Part shown: piece by piece, positions 43,724 through 52,168 of the stretch
How positions within the stretch are numbered: the first letter of the stretch is position 1
How the letters are laid out: the number at the start of each line of letters is the position of its first letter
DNA from: Streptomyces dysideae
GTDB taxonomy: Bacteria > Actinomycetota > Actinomycetes > Streptomycetales > Streptomycetaceae
Length of the DNA: 64,000 nucleotides
Direction: 5' to 3'
Assembly: GCF_001514305.1 (NCBI RefSeq)
Contig: NZ_KQ949123.1
Coordinates: 1 to 64,000, forward strand
Position numbers and translations under genes: made by a program
The notes under the pieces: model-generated
Told to the model about the DNA's origin: nothing
The model's database searches: none
What the model saw: only the letters and a program-made list of their open reading frames with translations

Positions 43724-44407
43724 TCAGGCCTCGGCCGTGCGGCACTCCGGGTGGCCCCAGCCCTGCGCGTTCTTGGCGATGGGCTCGCCCGCCGCGTAGG
43801 GACGGCCGCACACGCAGCGGCCGGGGAACTTGGCCTTGATGGTGCGGGACGAGGAGCCGCCGCTCTTCCGGGCCGCCGCCGGCTTGCGGCGCGGCGCCTT
43901 CGACGCCGGGGTGTCCGGGGAGGGCGGCGGCTCCGGGGAGCCGAGGTCGCTGCCCGCGGGCTCCTGGACGGTGGCGGCCTGGCTGGCGGCACGGTCGGCG
44001 AAGTCGTTCAGCGGGTCGCCGTCGACCTGGTGGGCGGGGACGTAGCGGAACTCGACCGAGCGGCCGTCGAGCAGTTCGTCGATGCGTACGACCAGGTCCT
44101 GGTTGGCGACCGGCTTGCCCGCGGCCGTCTTCCAGCCGTTGCGCTTCCAGGCGGGCAGCCAGGTGGTGACGGCCTTCATGGCGTACTGCGAGTCCATCCG
44201 GACCTCCAGCGGTACACCGGGGTCGACGGCCGTCAGCAGGCGTTCCAGCGCGGTGAGTTCCGCGACGTTGTTGGTGGCCCTGCCGAGCGGCCCCGCCTCC
44301 CAGCGGGCCGGGGTCTCCTTCTCGTCGGCGACGACCCAGGCCCAGCCCGCCGGCCCGGGGTTTCCCTTCGAAGCCCCGTCGCACGCGGCCACCACACGTT
44401 CACGCAT
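43724..44407 (-). CDS. RNase HI with C-terminal zinc-ribbon-like domain
   Basis: 227 aa. Residues 1-145 are an RNase H fold with the DEDD metal set: ACDGASKGNPG, NNVAELTAL, VRMDSQYAMK and DPLNDFADRAA. It degrades RNA in RNA-DNA hybrids. A Pro/Ser/Lys-rich linker (about 150-190) leads to a small C-terminal Cys-rich domain (FPGRCVCGRPYAAGEPI, WGHPEC) that could bind zinc and nucleic acid. This two-part layout is longer than E. coli RNase HI (about 155 aa). ATG 44407. Confidence 0.85.
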   Translation of the reverse strand: MRERVVAACDGASKGNPGPAGWAWVVADEKETPARWEAGPLGRATNNVAELTALERLLTAVDPGVPLEVRMDSQYAMKAVTTWLPAWKRNGWKTAAGKPVANQDLVVRIDELLDGRSVEFRYVPAHQVDGDPLNDFADRAASQAATVQEPAGSDLGSPEPPPSPDTPASKAPRRKPAAARKSGGSSSRTIKAKFPGRCVCGRPYAAGEPIAKNAQGWGHPECRTAEA

Positions 44408-44449
44408 GTGCCGATCATGCCATGGGCCGGCGGGCGGTCCGGTCTCGCC

Positions 44450-45250
44450 TCAGGAGACGTCCGTGGTCTGCGGCATCTCGCCCGAGGTCGTGGTGACGTC
44501 GATCACCGAGAAGCTGGCGCCCTGCGGGTCGCTGAGCGCCGCGAACCGGCCGAAAGGGCTGTCCATCGGGCCGAAGCGCAGGACGGCGCCGAGCTTGGTG
44601 GCCTTCGCGACGGCGTCGTCGCAGTCGGCGACGGTGAAGTAGACGTTGATGTACGGCGGCACCTCGGGCGGGAATTCCTCGGTCATCTTCATGCGGCCGA
44701 GGACGGTATGGTCGCCGACGTTGAACATGCGGAAGTCGATCCCGTCGTCCTCCATCTGCTTCGCCGTGTACGGGAAGACGGCGGAGAAGAACGGGTCGGA
44801 CTTCTCGGGCTCGCGGGTGAAGACCTCGGCCCAGCAGAAGGCGCCGGGCTGCTCGGGCGGTGCCTCGAACCCCTCGTGCTGTCCCGCCTGCCACACGCCG
44901 AAGACGACGCCGCTCGGGTCGCGGCCCAGGCACATGGTGCCGAACTCGCCGACCTGCATCGGCTCCATCAGCACCTCACCGCCGTTGTCACGGATCTTGG
45001 CGGCGGTGCCGGAGGCGTCCGGGGTCGCGAAGTAGAGGCACCACTGCGACTGCTCCTCCTGGCCGGGCATGGGCGGCACGACCGCGGCGACCGCCTTGCC
45101 GTCCGCGTAGGCCTGGGTGTAGTTGCCGTATTCCGTCGACGCCTCGCCGAAGGTCCAGCCGAGGACGTCACCGTAGAAGCTCTTCGCTCCCTCGACGTCG
45201 CTGAACATCGCATCGGCCCAACAGGGTGTTCCCTCTGGTTGTACGGCCAT
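44450..45250 (-). CDS. Two-domain VOC (glyoxalase-fold) protein
   Basis: 266 aa with tandem VOC units (about 8-120 and 135-260): WADAMFSDVEGAKSFYGDVL and WAEVFTREPEKSDPFFSAVF open each half. It resembles the actinobacterial CFP32-type double glyoxalase proteins; the substrate is unknown. A GGAGAGG ribosome site precedes ATG 45250. It is divergent from the alcohol dehydrogenase gene, so the 131-bp gap should hold both promoters. Confidence 0.85.
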   Translation of the reverse strand: MAVQPEGTPCWADAMFSDVEGAKSFYGDVLGWTFGEASTEYGNYTQAYADGKAVAAVVPPMPGQEEQSQWCLYFATPDASGTAAKIRDNGGEVLMEPMQVGEFGTMCLGRDPSGVVFGVWQAGQHEGFEAPPEQPGAFCWAEVFTREPEKSDPFFSAVFPYTAKQMEDDGIDFRMFNVGDHTVLGRMKMTEEFPPEVPPYINVYFTVADCDDAVAKATKLGAVLRFGPMDSPFGRFAALSDPQGASFSVIDVTTTSGEMPQTTDVS

Positions 45251-45381
45251 GGCTGCGGCCCTCTCCGGATCGGTGGATGGTCCGCTTCCTCACGCTAGCC
45301 ATCCGCCGGTCGAACCGCGCGCCGAACGCCTCCGGCCGTTTCAGACTGGGAGGGGACGGTCCACGGCGGACGGGGAGTGCT

Positions 45382-46404
45382 GTGACGGACGGGACGATGC
45401 ATGCCTGGTCGGTGGTCGAGCCCGGCCCGGTGGAGGAAGGACCGCTCAGGTTCGTGGCGAAGCCGGTTCCGGTGCCGGGGGACGAAGAACTGCTGGTGCG
45501 GGTGCGCGCGTGCGGGGTGTGCCGGACGGATCTGCATGTCACCGAGGGTGACCTGGAGGTGCGTCGGGTCGGGGTGACGCCCGGGCACGAGGTGGTGGGG
45601 GTGGTGGCGGGCTTCGGGGCCGGGGTGAGCGGCTTCGAGGCAGGGGAGCGGGTGGGGGTGGCCTGGCTGCGGTGGACCGACGGCACCTGCGCCTACTGTG
45701 CGCGCGGGTCGGAGAACCTGTGCCCGGGGTCGCGGTACACGGGCTGGGACGCCGACGGCGGTTACGCGGAGTACACGACCGTGCCGGCCGCGTTCGCCTA
45801 CCGGCTGCCCGGCGGCCTGGACGACGTGGCGTTCGCGCCGCTGCTGTGCGCCGGGATCATCGGCTACCGCGCGCTGCGCCGGGCGGCGCTGCCACCGGGC
45901 GGGCGGCTCGGGCTGTACGGCTTCGGAGGCAGCGCCCATCTGTGTGCGCAGGTGGCGCTGGCCGAGGGCGCCACCGTGCATGTGCTGACCCGTGGTGCGG
46001 CGGCGCGACGGCTGGCGTTGGACCTGGGGGCGGCGTCGGCGCGCGACGCGTACGACCTGCCGCCCGAGCCGCTGGACAGCGCGATCCTGTTCGCCCCGGT
46101 CGGCGACCTGGTCCCGGTCGCGCTGCGGGCCCTGGACCGGGGCGGCACGCTGGCGATCGCCGGCATCCACCTCAGCGACACGCCGCCGCTGCGCTACGAG
46201 AGCGAGCTGTTCTACGAGAAGCAGGTGCGCAGCGTCACCTCCAACACGCGTGCGGACGGCCGTGAGTTCCTGACGCTGGCCGCCCGGCACGGCGTCCTCG
46301 CCACCACGCACACGTATCCGCTGTCGCGGGCCGACGAGGCGCTCCGGGACCTCAAGGCGGGCCGCTTCGACGGGGCGGCCGTACTGGTGAACGACCTGTC
46401 CTGA
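45382..46404 (+). CDS. Zinc-dependent alcohol dehydrogenase
   Basis: 340 aa medium-chain dehydrogenase. Catalytic zinc site: Cys in ACGVCRTDLH and GHE in TPGHEVVG. The structural-zinc loop is DGTCAYCARGSENLC, where three cysteines are seen instead of the usual four. The Rossmann glycines are in GLYGFGGSAHLC, a variant of GxGxxG. GTG 45382 has GGGGAG at good spacing; ATG 45397 is an alternative. The in vivo substrate is unknown. Confidence 0.88.
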   Translation: MTDGTMHAWSVVEPGPVEEGPLRFVAKPVPVPGDEELLVRVRACGVCRTDLHVTEGDLEVRRVGVTPGHEVVGVVAGFGAGVSGFEAGERVGVAWLRWTDGTCAYCARGSENLCPGSRYTGWDADGGYAEYTTVPAAFAYRLPGGLDDVAFAPLLCAGIIGYRALRRAALPPGGRLGLYGFGGSAHLCAQVALAEGATVHVLTRGAAARRLALDLGAASARDAYDLPPEPLDSAILFAPVGDLVPVALRALDRGGTLAIAGIHLSDTPPLRYESELFYEKQVRSVTSNTRADGREFLTLAARHGVLATTHTYPLSRADEALRDLKAGRFDGAAVLVNDLS

Positions 46405-46492
46405 GCGGCTCCCGGCGCCGGCCGGCAGACCGGGCCGGGGCGGTCGGGTGCCCCGTACGCCGCCCGTCCGGGTGAGTACGACCGGCGTGTGA

Positions 46493-46745
46493 TCACGCCT
46501 GTGTTCGTGATGACGGCAGGCCGTGGCCGGCGAAGTGAAGCAGGAAGGCGCCCGTCGCCGGCCGTGCGGCGGTGCGTACGGTGTCGATGACTTCGGCGGA
46601 CTCCGTCGGGTTGGGCGGGACGACGCAGTGCTTCCGCCCCCCCACACAGGGCGGGGTCGGTGACCGGCTCGGTGAGCCTCTTGATGTGGACGCCCTGCCG
46701 ACCGTGGCCGCCTGGCTGGGGCACTGCACGGTCTCCAGGTCGTCC
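46493..46745 (-). pseudogene. Caspase-fold protease remnant
   Basis: Minus-strand pieces in two frames: VHIKRLTEPVTDPALCGG in one, and HCVVPPNPTESAEVIDTVRT plus ATGAFLLHFAGHGL in the other. The last holds the catalytic His of a caspase/metacaspase domain (YYAGHG-type). The Cys-bearing half and all effector regions are missing and the frame then stops. It follows an EACC1 gene on the same strand, the expected partner. Confidence 0.65.
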
Positions 46746-47105
46746 TGAGGCTGTCGCGTGCCGTCCGTGCGGCGGTCCAGCAGGTCCGCGATCAGCCGGA
46801 CCGTCTCCTCGTCGCAGCGGCCCTGGAGCGTGACCGAGCTGCCGTCGACGGTGAAGGTGACGGACGGGGCGGCGGAGCGGGTCGCGCGCCATGCGGCGTA
46901 GGAGAGGGCGAGGTTGAGGGCGGCGATGCCGTGGCCGAGCACGAGGTCGATCAGGTCGGCGGCCCCCATGGCCCCGTCGCCGGGCCGTGCGGAGCCCAGG
47001 CTCAGGTCGGCGTGCCGGCGGATGTCCCGGTCCCGGCGCAGCCAGCGGTACAGGTCCAGGGGCCGACGCCCCATCGCCTTCGCCGACCTGGATCTCGATA
47101 CGCAT
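46746..47105 (-). pseudogene. Effector-associated constant component (EACC1), frameshifted
   Basis: From ATG 47105 (AGGGGAGA upstream) the frame reads MRIEIQVGEGDG. A shift at about 47070 restores the family sequence in another frame: PLDLYRWLRRDRDIRRHADL, DLIDLVLGHGIAALNLALSY, then VTFTVDGSSVTLQG. This matches the EACC1 proteins found in actinobacterial conflict systems with caspase-like effectors. With the downstream caspase remnant it marks a dead immunity module. Confidence 0.65.
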
Positions 47106-47312
47106 GGTTCTCCCCTGTCGCGGTTCCTTGCGGGCGCACCACGCCAGGGCTGGACGGCCTTCGCATTCATGGCCGTTGAGGGGCGTCACTCGATCGTGGT
47201 GGGCGGCCGCAGTACGTGGATGACGTCCCGAGGCCGCCGCGCATCTTCCCCCTTGGGCCCGGCTGTGCTTGCCTGGGGAGCCCATTTCGGTGGCCGGGGC
47301 GGGAGTTGCGGC

Positions 47313-48200
47313 ATGCGGAGACCGTGGACCGTGGGGATGCTGCTGGCCGTGCTGCTGCTCGGCGCGTGCGGGGATCCGGCGTCCGAGCCGGTGGCGGCAC
47401 CGCCTCCGGAGCTGCCGAGCGCGTCGGCGACCACGCACCAGCCGGCACCCGCCTCGCCGAGCGCGCCGGTCAAGGCGCCGACCGTGCTGTATCTGGGCGA
47501 CTCGCTGGCGATGGAGGCCCAGAAGGTGCTGGGCCAGGAGTTGCGCAAGGACCTGCGCGCGCGGTACACGAGCGCCCCGTACTCGGGGACGACCCTCTGC
47601 GACTATCTGGAGGGCACGGGCGAGCAGTCCCTCGTACCGGTCGCGGACAAGGCGGCCGCCCTGGTGCGCGGGCTGCGGCCGGACTTCGTGGTCCTGCAGT
47701 TCTGGGGGAACGCGTGGGGCTACACGCCGTGCATGGGCGGCATCACCCACGACGCCTCACCCGAGCGGTACTTCAAGCGGTACGCGGCCGACATGAAGCG
47801 GCTCACCGACCAGATCGCCGCGGCCGGAGGCCCCCGGATCGTCTGGGTGCTGCAGGGCCCCGACCCGATCACGCCCGACCGGGTCCGGCGGGTCAACGCG
47901 CTCTACGAGGAGCGGGCCGCGGCCTCGGGCGATCTGGTCGCCGACGCCGGGAAGGCGGTGAGCGCCGCCGACGCCCGCCACCGCTGGGTCCAGTACCTGC
48001 CGTGCACGGCGTACGAACGCGATCACCCCGACTACTGCACCCAGCCGGGACGCGACCGGACCGCCCTGCACCGGGACGACGACTATCTGCACTTCTGTCT
48101 GGCGCCGACGACGTCCACGCCGAAGCCGTGTCCGGTCCGCTCCCCCGGCATCCTGCGGATCGCCCGGGAGATCACACGGGTGATCGGCGCGAACCCGTAG
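47313..48200 (+). CDS. SGNH-hydrolase lipoprotein
   Basis: 295 aa. A signal peptide with lipobox LLLGAC (Cys19) and a Pro/Ala-rich spacer predict a surface lipoprotein. The SGNH core has LYLGDSLAMEA (catalytic Ser), QFWGNAWG (oxyanion Asn) and a terminal DDDYLHFC (Asp/His). An esterase or acetylhydrolase acting on cell-wall or exogenous polymers is likely; substrate unknown. GGGAG precedes ATG 47313. It ends at a strong bidirectional hairpin. Confidence 0.82.
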   Translation: MRRPWTVGMLLAVLLLGACGDPASEPVAAPPPELPSASATTHQPAPASPSAPVKAPTVLYLGDSLAMEAQKVLGQELRKDLRARYTSAPYSGTTLCDYLEGTGEQSLVPVADKAAALVRGLRPDFVVLQFWGNAWGYTPCMGGITHDASPERYFKRYAADMKRLTDQIAAAGGPRIVWVLQGPDPITPDRVRRVNALYEERAAASGDLVADAGKAVSAADARHRWVQYLPCTAYERDHPDYCTQPGRDRTALHRDDDYLHFCLAPTTSTPKPCPVRSPGILRIAREITRVIGANP

Positions 48201-48201
48201 C

Positions 48202-48230
48202 GTCGGCCGCCCTTGGCGCGGGCGGCCGAC
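48202..48230. terminator. Bidirectional hairpin terminator
   Basis: GTCGGCCGCCC pairs with GGGCGGCCGAC (perfect 11 bp, 7-nt loop) and flanking TAGC/GCTA can extend the stem. It lies in the 40-bp gap between two convergent genes. Confidence 0.8.
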
Positions 48231-48240
48231 CCGCTACAGC

Positions 48241-48723
48241 TCACTCGCCCGCGGCCGCCTGCTCCAGGGCCGCGATGTCGATCTTGCCCATCGCCAGCAT
48301 GGCCTTCATCGCGCGAGCCGCCTTCTCCGGGTCCGGGTCGGTGGTCAGCTCGATGAGGCGGTCGGGGACGACCTGCCAGGAGACGCCGTACCTGTCCTTG
48401 AGCCAGCCGCAGGGTCCGGGCTCGCCGCCGCCCTCGGTGAGCCTGGTCCAGTAGTAGTCGACCTCCTCCTGGTCCGCGCAGGCGATCATGAAGGAGATCG
48501 CCTCGTTGAACGTGAACTCCGGGCCGCCGTTGAGTCCGAGGAACCGCTGACCGTTGGCCGTGAACTCGACGGTCATCACGGAACCGGCGGGACGCGGACT
48601 GCCCTCGGTGTAGTGGGCGACCTTCCCGAGGCTGGAGTTCTTGAAGATCGAGACGTAGTAGTGGGCGGCTTCCTCGGCCTGGTCGTCGAACCAGAGACAC
48701 GTGGTGAATCCGTCGGTGGCCAT
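48241..48723 (-). CDS. PhnB-type VOC protein
   Basis: 160 aa. Signature TCLWFDDQAEEAAHYYVSIF with FLGLNGGPEFTFNEAISFMI and GWLKDRYGVSWQVVP, the pattern of the PhnB/3-demethylubiquinone-methyltransferase-like glyoxalase family. Function in Streptomyces is unknown. A strong AGGAGGT precedes ATG 48723; the frame open upstream to 48885 is not used. Confidence 0.9.
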   Translation of the reverse strand: MATDGFTTCLWFDDQAEEAAHYYVSIFKNSSLGKVAHYTEGSPRPAGSVMTVEFTANGQRFLGLNGGPEFTFNEAISFMIACADQEEVDYYWTRLTEGGGEPGPCGWLKDRYGVSWQVVPDRLIELTTDPDPEKAARAMKAMLAMGKIDIAALEQAAAGE

Positions 48724-48805
48724 GAGTACCTCCTGGGCGTGGAACGCGGTCGTCTGTACCGACTGATCGACCCCCCGGAACTCATCGGCCGGACGGCGCC
48801 TTGAT

Positions 48806-49597
48806 ATGGATGGCTGTACCACCGATCGGAACTGGCATCGCGACCATGACGTCCTCGCCCGCAGACAGCACCGGCCCTTCCGCACCGAGCTGATGCGCCG
48901 CCTCGGCTACGAGCGGTTCGGCGCGCAGGGCGGCGACTGGGGTGCGGCCATCTCCCGCGAGCTGGGCCGCGCGCACCCGGACCGGGTGCTCGGCATCCAC
49001 CTCAACCTGCTGCCGGGCGCGCAGGCGGCCACCGAGCCGACGCCCGAGGAACTGGCGGCGCTCAGCCCCGAGGAGCGCGAGCGGACGCTCCTGTCGTGGC
49101 GCCGGTGGGCCGAGTGGTCGCGCGAGGGCACGGGTTACTACGGCATCCAGCACACCCGGCCGCAGACCCTGGCGTACCGGCTCCATGACTCTCCCGTCGG
49201 TCAACTCGCCTGGATCATCGAGAAGTTCAGGGAGTGGACGGACTCGGCGGAGCTGCCCGAGGAGGCGGTGGACCGGGACCGGATGCTGACCGACGTGACG
49301 CTGTACTGGCTGACCGGGACGGCCGGTTCGTCGGCCCGGATCCACTACGAGCGGGCCCACGCCACCCACGGCCGTATCGCCCGGCCCGCCGAGCCGTCGA
49401 CCGCGCCGACCGCACTCGCCCTCTTCCCGGCCGAACCACAGGTCGCGCTGCGGCACAAGGCGGAGCGGACCGAGAACCTCGTGCGGTGGACGGAGTTCGA
49501 CCGGGGCGGGCACTTCCCGGCGATGGAGGAGCCGGACCTGCTGATCGGGGGCGTGCGGGCCTTCTCCCGGCAGCTGCGCGAGAAGGGCGACGGCTGA
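48806..49597 (+). pseudogene. Epoxide hydrolase, 5'-truncated
   Basis: Code from about 48866 on matches the C-terminal two thirds of an alpha/beta epoxide hydrolase: LMRRLGYERFGAQGGDWGAA (nucleophile Asp44 of this frame), the cap region, and FDRGGHFPAMEEPDLL with the catalytic His. The first 20-odd residues from ATG 48806 (MDGCTTDRNWHRDHD) do not match, and the N-terminal domain with the oxyanion HGWPG motif is absent. Truncated by a junction at about 48866; a partial protein may still be made. Confidence 0.65.
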
Positions 49598-49719
49598 CCG
49601 CTCTGCCCTCGGCGAATCTGCTGCGGGCCTAGAAATCCCCGCCGGGCTCGGGACCGGGCCGAGAGTGGAGATCGCGGCGACCTCCGCCGTACGACATCAC
49701 GCCTCGACAAGGAGTGCTC

Positions 49720-50373
49720 ATGTCCCCACTCATCGCCGGCCCCGGCCCGGCCCTGCTGCCCCGGGCCGAGGAGGGCGACACCGCGCCCACGCGGTTCGAC
49801 GACCAGCTGGCCGGCCAACTGCTCGCGCAGCGCATCGTGTTGCTCGGCACCCAGGTCGACGAGGTCTCCGCGAACCGGGTCTGCGCCCAGTTGCTGATCC
49901 TGTCCGCGGAGGACCCGCGCACCGACATCAGCCTGTACATCAACAGCCCGGGCGGGTCCGTGCACGCGGGTCTCGCGATCTACGACACGATGCGGCTGAT
50001 CCCGAACGACGTCTCGACGCTGGCGATGGGCTTCGCGGCCAGCATGGGCCAGTTCCTGCTGAGCGTCGGCGCGGTCGGCAAGCGGTACGCCCTGCCGAAC
50101 GCGCGGATCATGATGCACCAGCCGTCGGCGGGCATCGGCGGCACCACGGCGGACATCGAGATCCAGGCGGAGAACCTGGAGCAACTCAAGCGGTCCATCG
50201 AGCGGATCACCGCCGAGCACACCGGGCAGAGCCCGGAGACGATCTCCCGGGACGGCGACCGCGACCGCTGGTTCACGGCCGAGGAGGCCAGGGAGTACGG
50301 CATGGTCGACCGGGTCGTGGAGTCCCTCGCGGACGTCCGCCCGGCCGCCTCGAAGCGACGGATGGAGCTGTAG
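49720..50373 (+). CDS. clpP3: ClpP protease subunit, ClpP3 type
   Basis: 217 aa ATP-dependent protease subunit. Catalytic Ser108 (GFAASMGQ), His133 (MMHQP) and an Asp in the DGDRDRWF stretch are intact. Oligomerisation segments are normal (LYINSPGGSVHAGLAIYDTM). ATG 49720 has AAGGAG 6 nt upstream; GTG 49714 would be too close. clpP4 follows after 2 nt and a PopR-like gene is convergent, the Streptomyces second clpP locus, normally switched on when ClpP1P2 fails. Confidence 0.95.
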   Translation: MSPLIAGPGPALLPRAEEGDTAPTRFDDQLAGQLLAQRIVLLGTQVDEVSANRVCAQLLILSAEDPRTDISLYINSPGGSVHAGLAIYDTMRLIPNDVSTLAMGFAASMGQFLLSVGAVGKRYALPNARIMMHQPSAGIGGTTADIEIQAENLEQLKRSIERITAEHTGQSPETISRDGDRDRWFTAEEAREYGMVDRVVESLADVRPAASKRRMEL

Positions 50374-50375
50374 CG

Positions 50376-50978
50376 ATGGGGACGTACACGATTCCGAATG
50401 TCGTCGAGCGGACCCCGCAGGGCGAGCGGTCGTACGACGTGTTCAGCCGGCTGCTGTCCGAGCGGATCATCTTTCTCGGCACCGAGATCGACGACGGCGT
50501 CGCCAACGTCGTCATCGCGCAACTCCTCCATCTGGAGTCGGCGGCACCCGAGAACGAGATCGCGATCTACATCAACTCCCCCGGCGGCTCGTTCACTTCG
50601 CTGATGGCGATCTACGACACGATGACGTACGTACAGGCGCCGATCTCGACGTTCTGCGTCGGCCAGGCGGCGTCCACGGCGGCCGTGCTGCTGGCCGGCG
50701 GGGATCCCGGGCGGCGGTTCGTGCTGGAGCACGCGCGCGTGCTGCTCGGGCAGCCGGCCACCGGCGGCAGCCGGGGCACGGTCTCCGACCTCGCGCTCCA
50801 GGCCAAGGAGATGGTCCGGATCCGCGCCCAGGTCGAGGAGGTGCTGGCCCGGCACACACACCACGACATCGCGACGCTGCGCGCGGACATGGACCGCGAC
50901 AAGGTGTTCACCGCCGAGGAGGCCGTGGCGTACGGCCTGGCCGACGAGGTGGTGAGCCGGCGTCTGGCGGCGGTCTGA
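50376..50978 (+). CDS. clpP4: ClpP protease subunit, ClpP4 type, missing catalytic His
   Basis: 200 aa. The fold and nucleophile are kept (Ser100 in VGQAASTAAVLLAGG; INSPGGSFTSLMAIYDTM), and the Asp-region DMDRDKVFTAEEA is normal. The catalytic histidine is not: the segment that reads MIHQP in other ClpPs is LLGQPATGG here, with Gly125 in its place. It may act as a structural partner of ClpP3 in a mixed tetradecamer. Start ATG 50376 lies 2 nt after the clpP3 stop, so it is translationally coupled. Confidence 0.93.
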   Translation: MGTYTIPNVVERTPQGERSYDVFSRLLSERIIFLGTEIDDGVANVVIAQLLHLESAAPENEIAIYINSPGGSFTSLMAIYDTMTYVQAPISTFCVGQAASTAAVLLAGGDPGRRFVLEHARVLLGQPATGGSRGTVSDLALQAKEMVRIRAQVEEVLARHTHHDIATLRADMDRDKVFTAEEAVAYGLADEVVSRRLAAV

Positions 50979-50981
50979 GCG

Positions 50982-51374
50982 TCAGGCGACCAGGCAGAGT
51001 CCGTTGTACGGCGTGGTCGACGCCCTGCGGACGGCTGTGTGCCGCTGCCGGGTGAGCTCTCCCTGGGCCAGCGACAGCAGGTCGCCGAGACCGAGTCCCA
51101 GGGCGTGGGCGGCGGCCGCGAGGACCTCCGAGGAGGCCTCCTTGCGGCCCCGTTCCACCTCCGACAGGTACGGCATGGAGATCCGGGCCGCGTCGGCCAC
51201 GTCCTTGAGCGTGCGTTCCTGGGCGAGGCGTTCACGGCGCAGGACGTCGCCGACCAGGTCACGCAACAGGGGTTCCCTGGGCGGGGGCTCGGTGGCGGGG
51301 CGGTCGGACACTGGGCGGGCGGTCCCTGGACGCAGGGGGATCACGCGGGCTTGGTTCGGCGCTTGTTCGCTCAC
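50982..51374 (-). CDS. popR: XRE-family regulator, PopR/ClgR type
   Basis: 130 aa. The helix-turn-helix at about residues 45-100 (RLAQERTLKDVADAARISMP, YLSEVERGRKEASSEVL) is highly similar to ClgR/PopR. The C-terminus ends in YNGLCLVA; PopR and ClgR of Streptomyces are degraded by ClpP through hydrophobic alanine-ended tails, which lets them sense protease shortage. Convergent with clpP4 (3 nt between stops), so it fits PopR, the activator of clpP3-clpP4, better than ClgR. GTG 51374. Confidence 0.82.
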   Translation of the reverse strand: MSEQAPNQARVIPLRPGTARPVSDRPATEPPPREPLLRDLVGDVLRRERLAQERTLKDVADAARISMPYLSEVERGRKEASSEVLAAAAHALGLGLGDLLSLAQGELTRQRHTAVRRASTTPYNGLCLVA

Positions 51375-51458
51375 CTCTTCAGCCTAGAAGCGTTGGACGC
51401 GAGGGGAAGGGGTCAGCATTCTGCCCTGGGTGGAATCGCGGAGGCGGAGGGTGCGGGC

Positions 51459-52165
51459 ATGGCCGTGCGGGAGACCTTCGACGAGGACCCGAAGCTGTAC
51501 GACCGGGCGCGGCCCCGGTATCCGTCCGCTCTGGTCGACGAGTTGGCACGGACGGCAGGTCTCGGTCCGGGGCGCCGCGTCCTGGAGGTGGGGCCCGGGA
51601 GGGCCAACTCACCCTTCCGCTGGCGGAGTTCGGCTGCCAGGTGACCGCCGTGGAGCTGGGGCCGGCCATGGCCACGGCGGCCCGACAGCGTCTGCGGGAG
51701 TTTCCTCAAGTCGACGTCGAGGTGTCGGACTTCGAGAGCTGGCCGCTGCCGGACGAGCCCTTCTACCTCGCGGTGTGCGCGACCGCGTGGCACTGGGTCG
51801 ACCCGGCTGTGCGGGTTCCCAAAGCGGCCGACACACTGCGTCCCGGCGGGCGACTCGCGCTCGTCTCGACCGAGCATGTGGCGGGCGGCAGCGTCGGCTT
51901 CTTCGCCGAGGCGCAGCGCTGCTACGAGCGCTGGGACCCGGCCACTCCGCCCGGTCTGCGTCTCCAGCCGGAGGAGGAGATCCCCTCCGACACCGGCGAG
52001 CTGGAGGATTCCCCGAGCTTCGGGGACGTGGCGGTGACCCGCTACCGCCAGGACACCACGTACACCGCCGACGAGTACATCGACGTCCTGCTGACGTACT
52101 CGGGCCACCGTGCGCTCCGGGAAGACCTCCGGCACGGCCTGCTGACGGCAACTGCCGGTCCGCCG
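51459..52165 (+). pseudogene. SAM-dependent methyltransferase, frameshifted and 3'-truncated
   Basis: From ATG 51459: RETFDEDPKLYDRARPRYPS and GRRVLEVGPG (motif I). One base is missing at about 51600; the next frame resumes QLTLPLAEFGCQVTAVELGP and runs through CATAWHWVDPAVR and LRPGGRLALVSTEHV. The C-terminus ends at about 52150 against the 3' end of the ATPase gene on the other strand, where family members continue. Two lesions, so inactive. Confidence 0.75.
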
Positions 52166-52168
52166 CCC

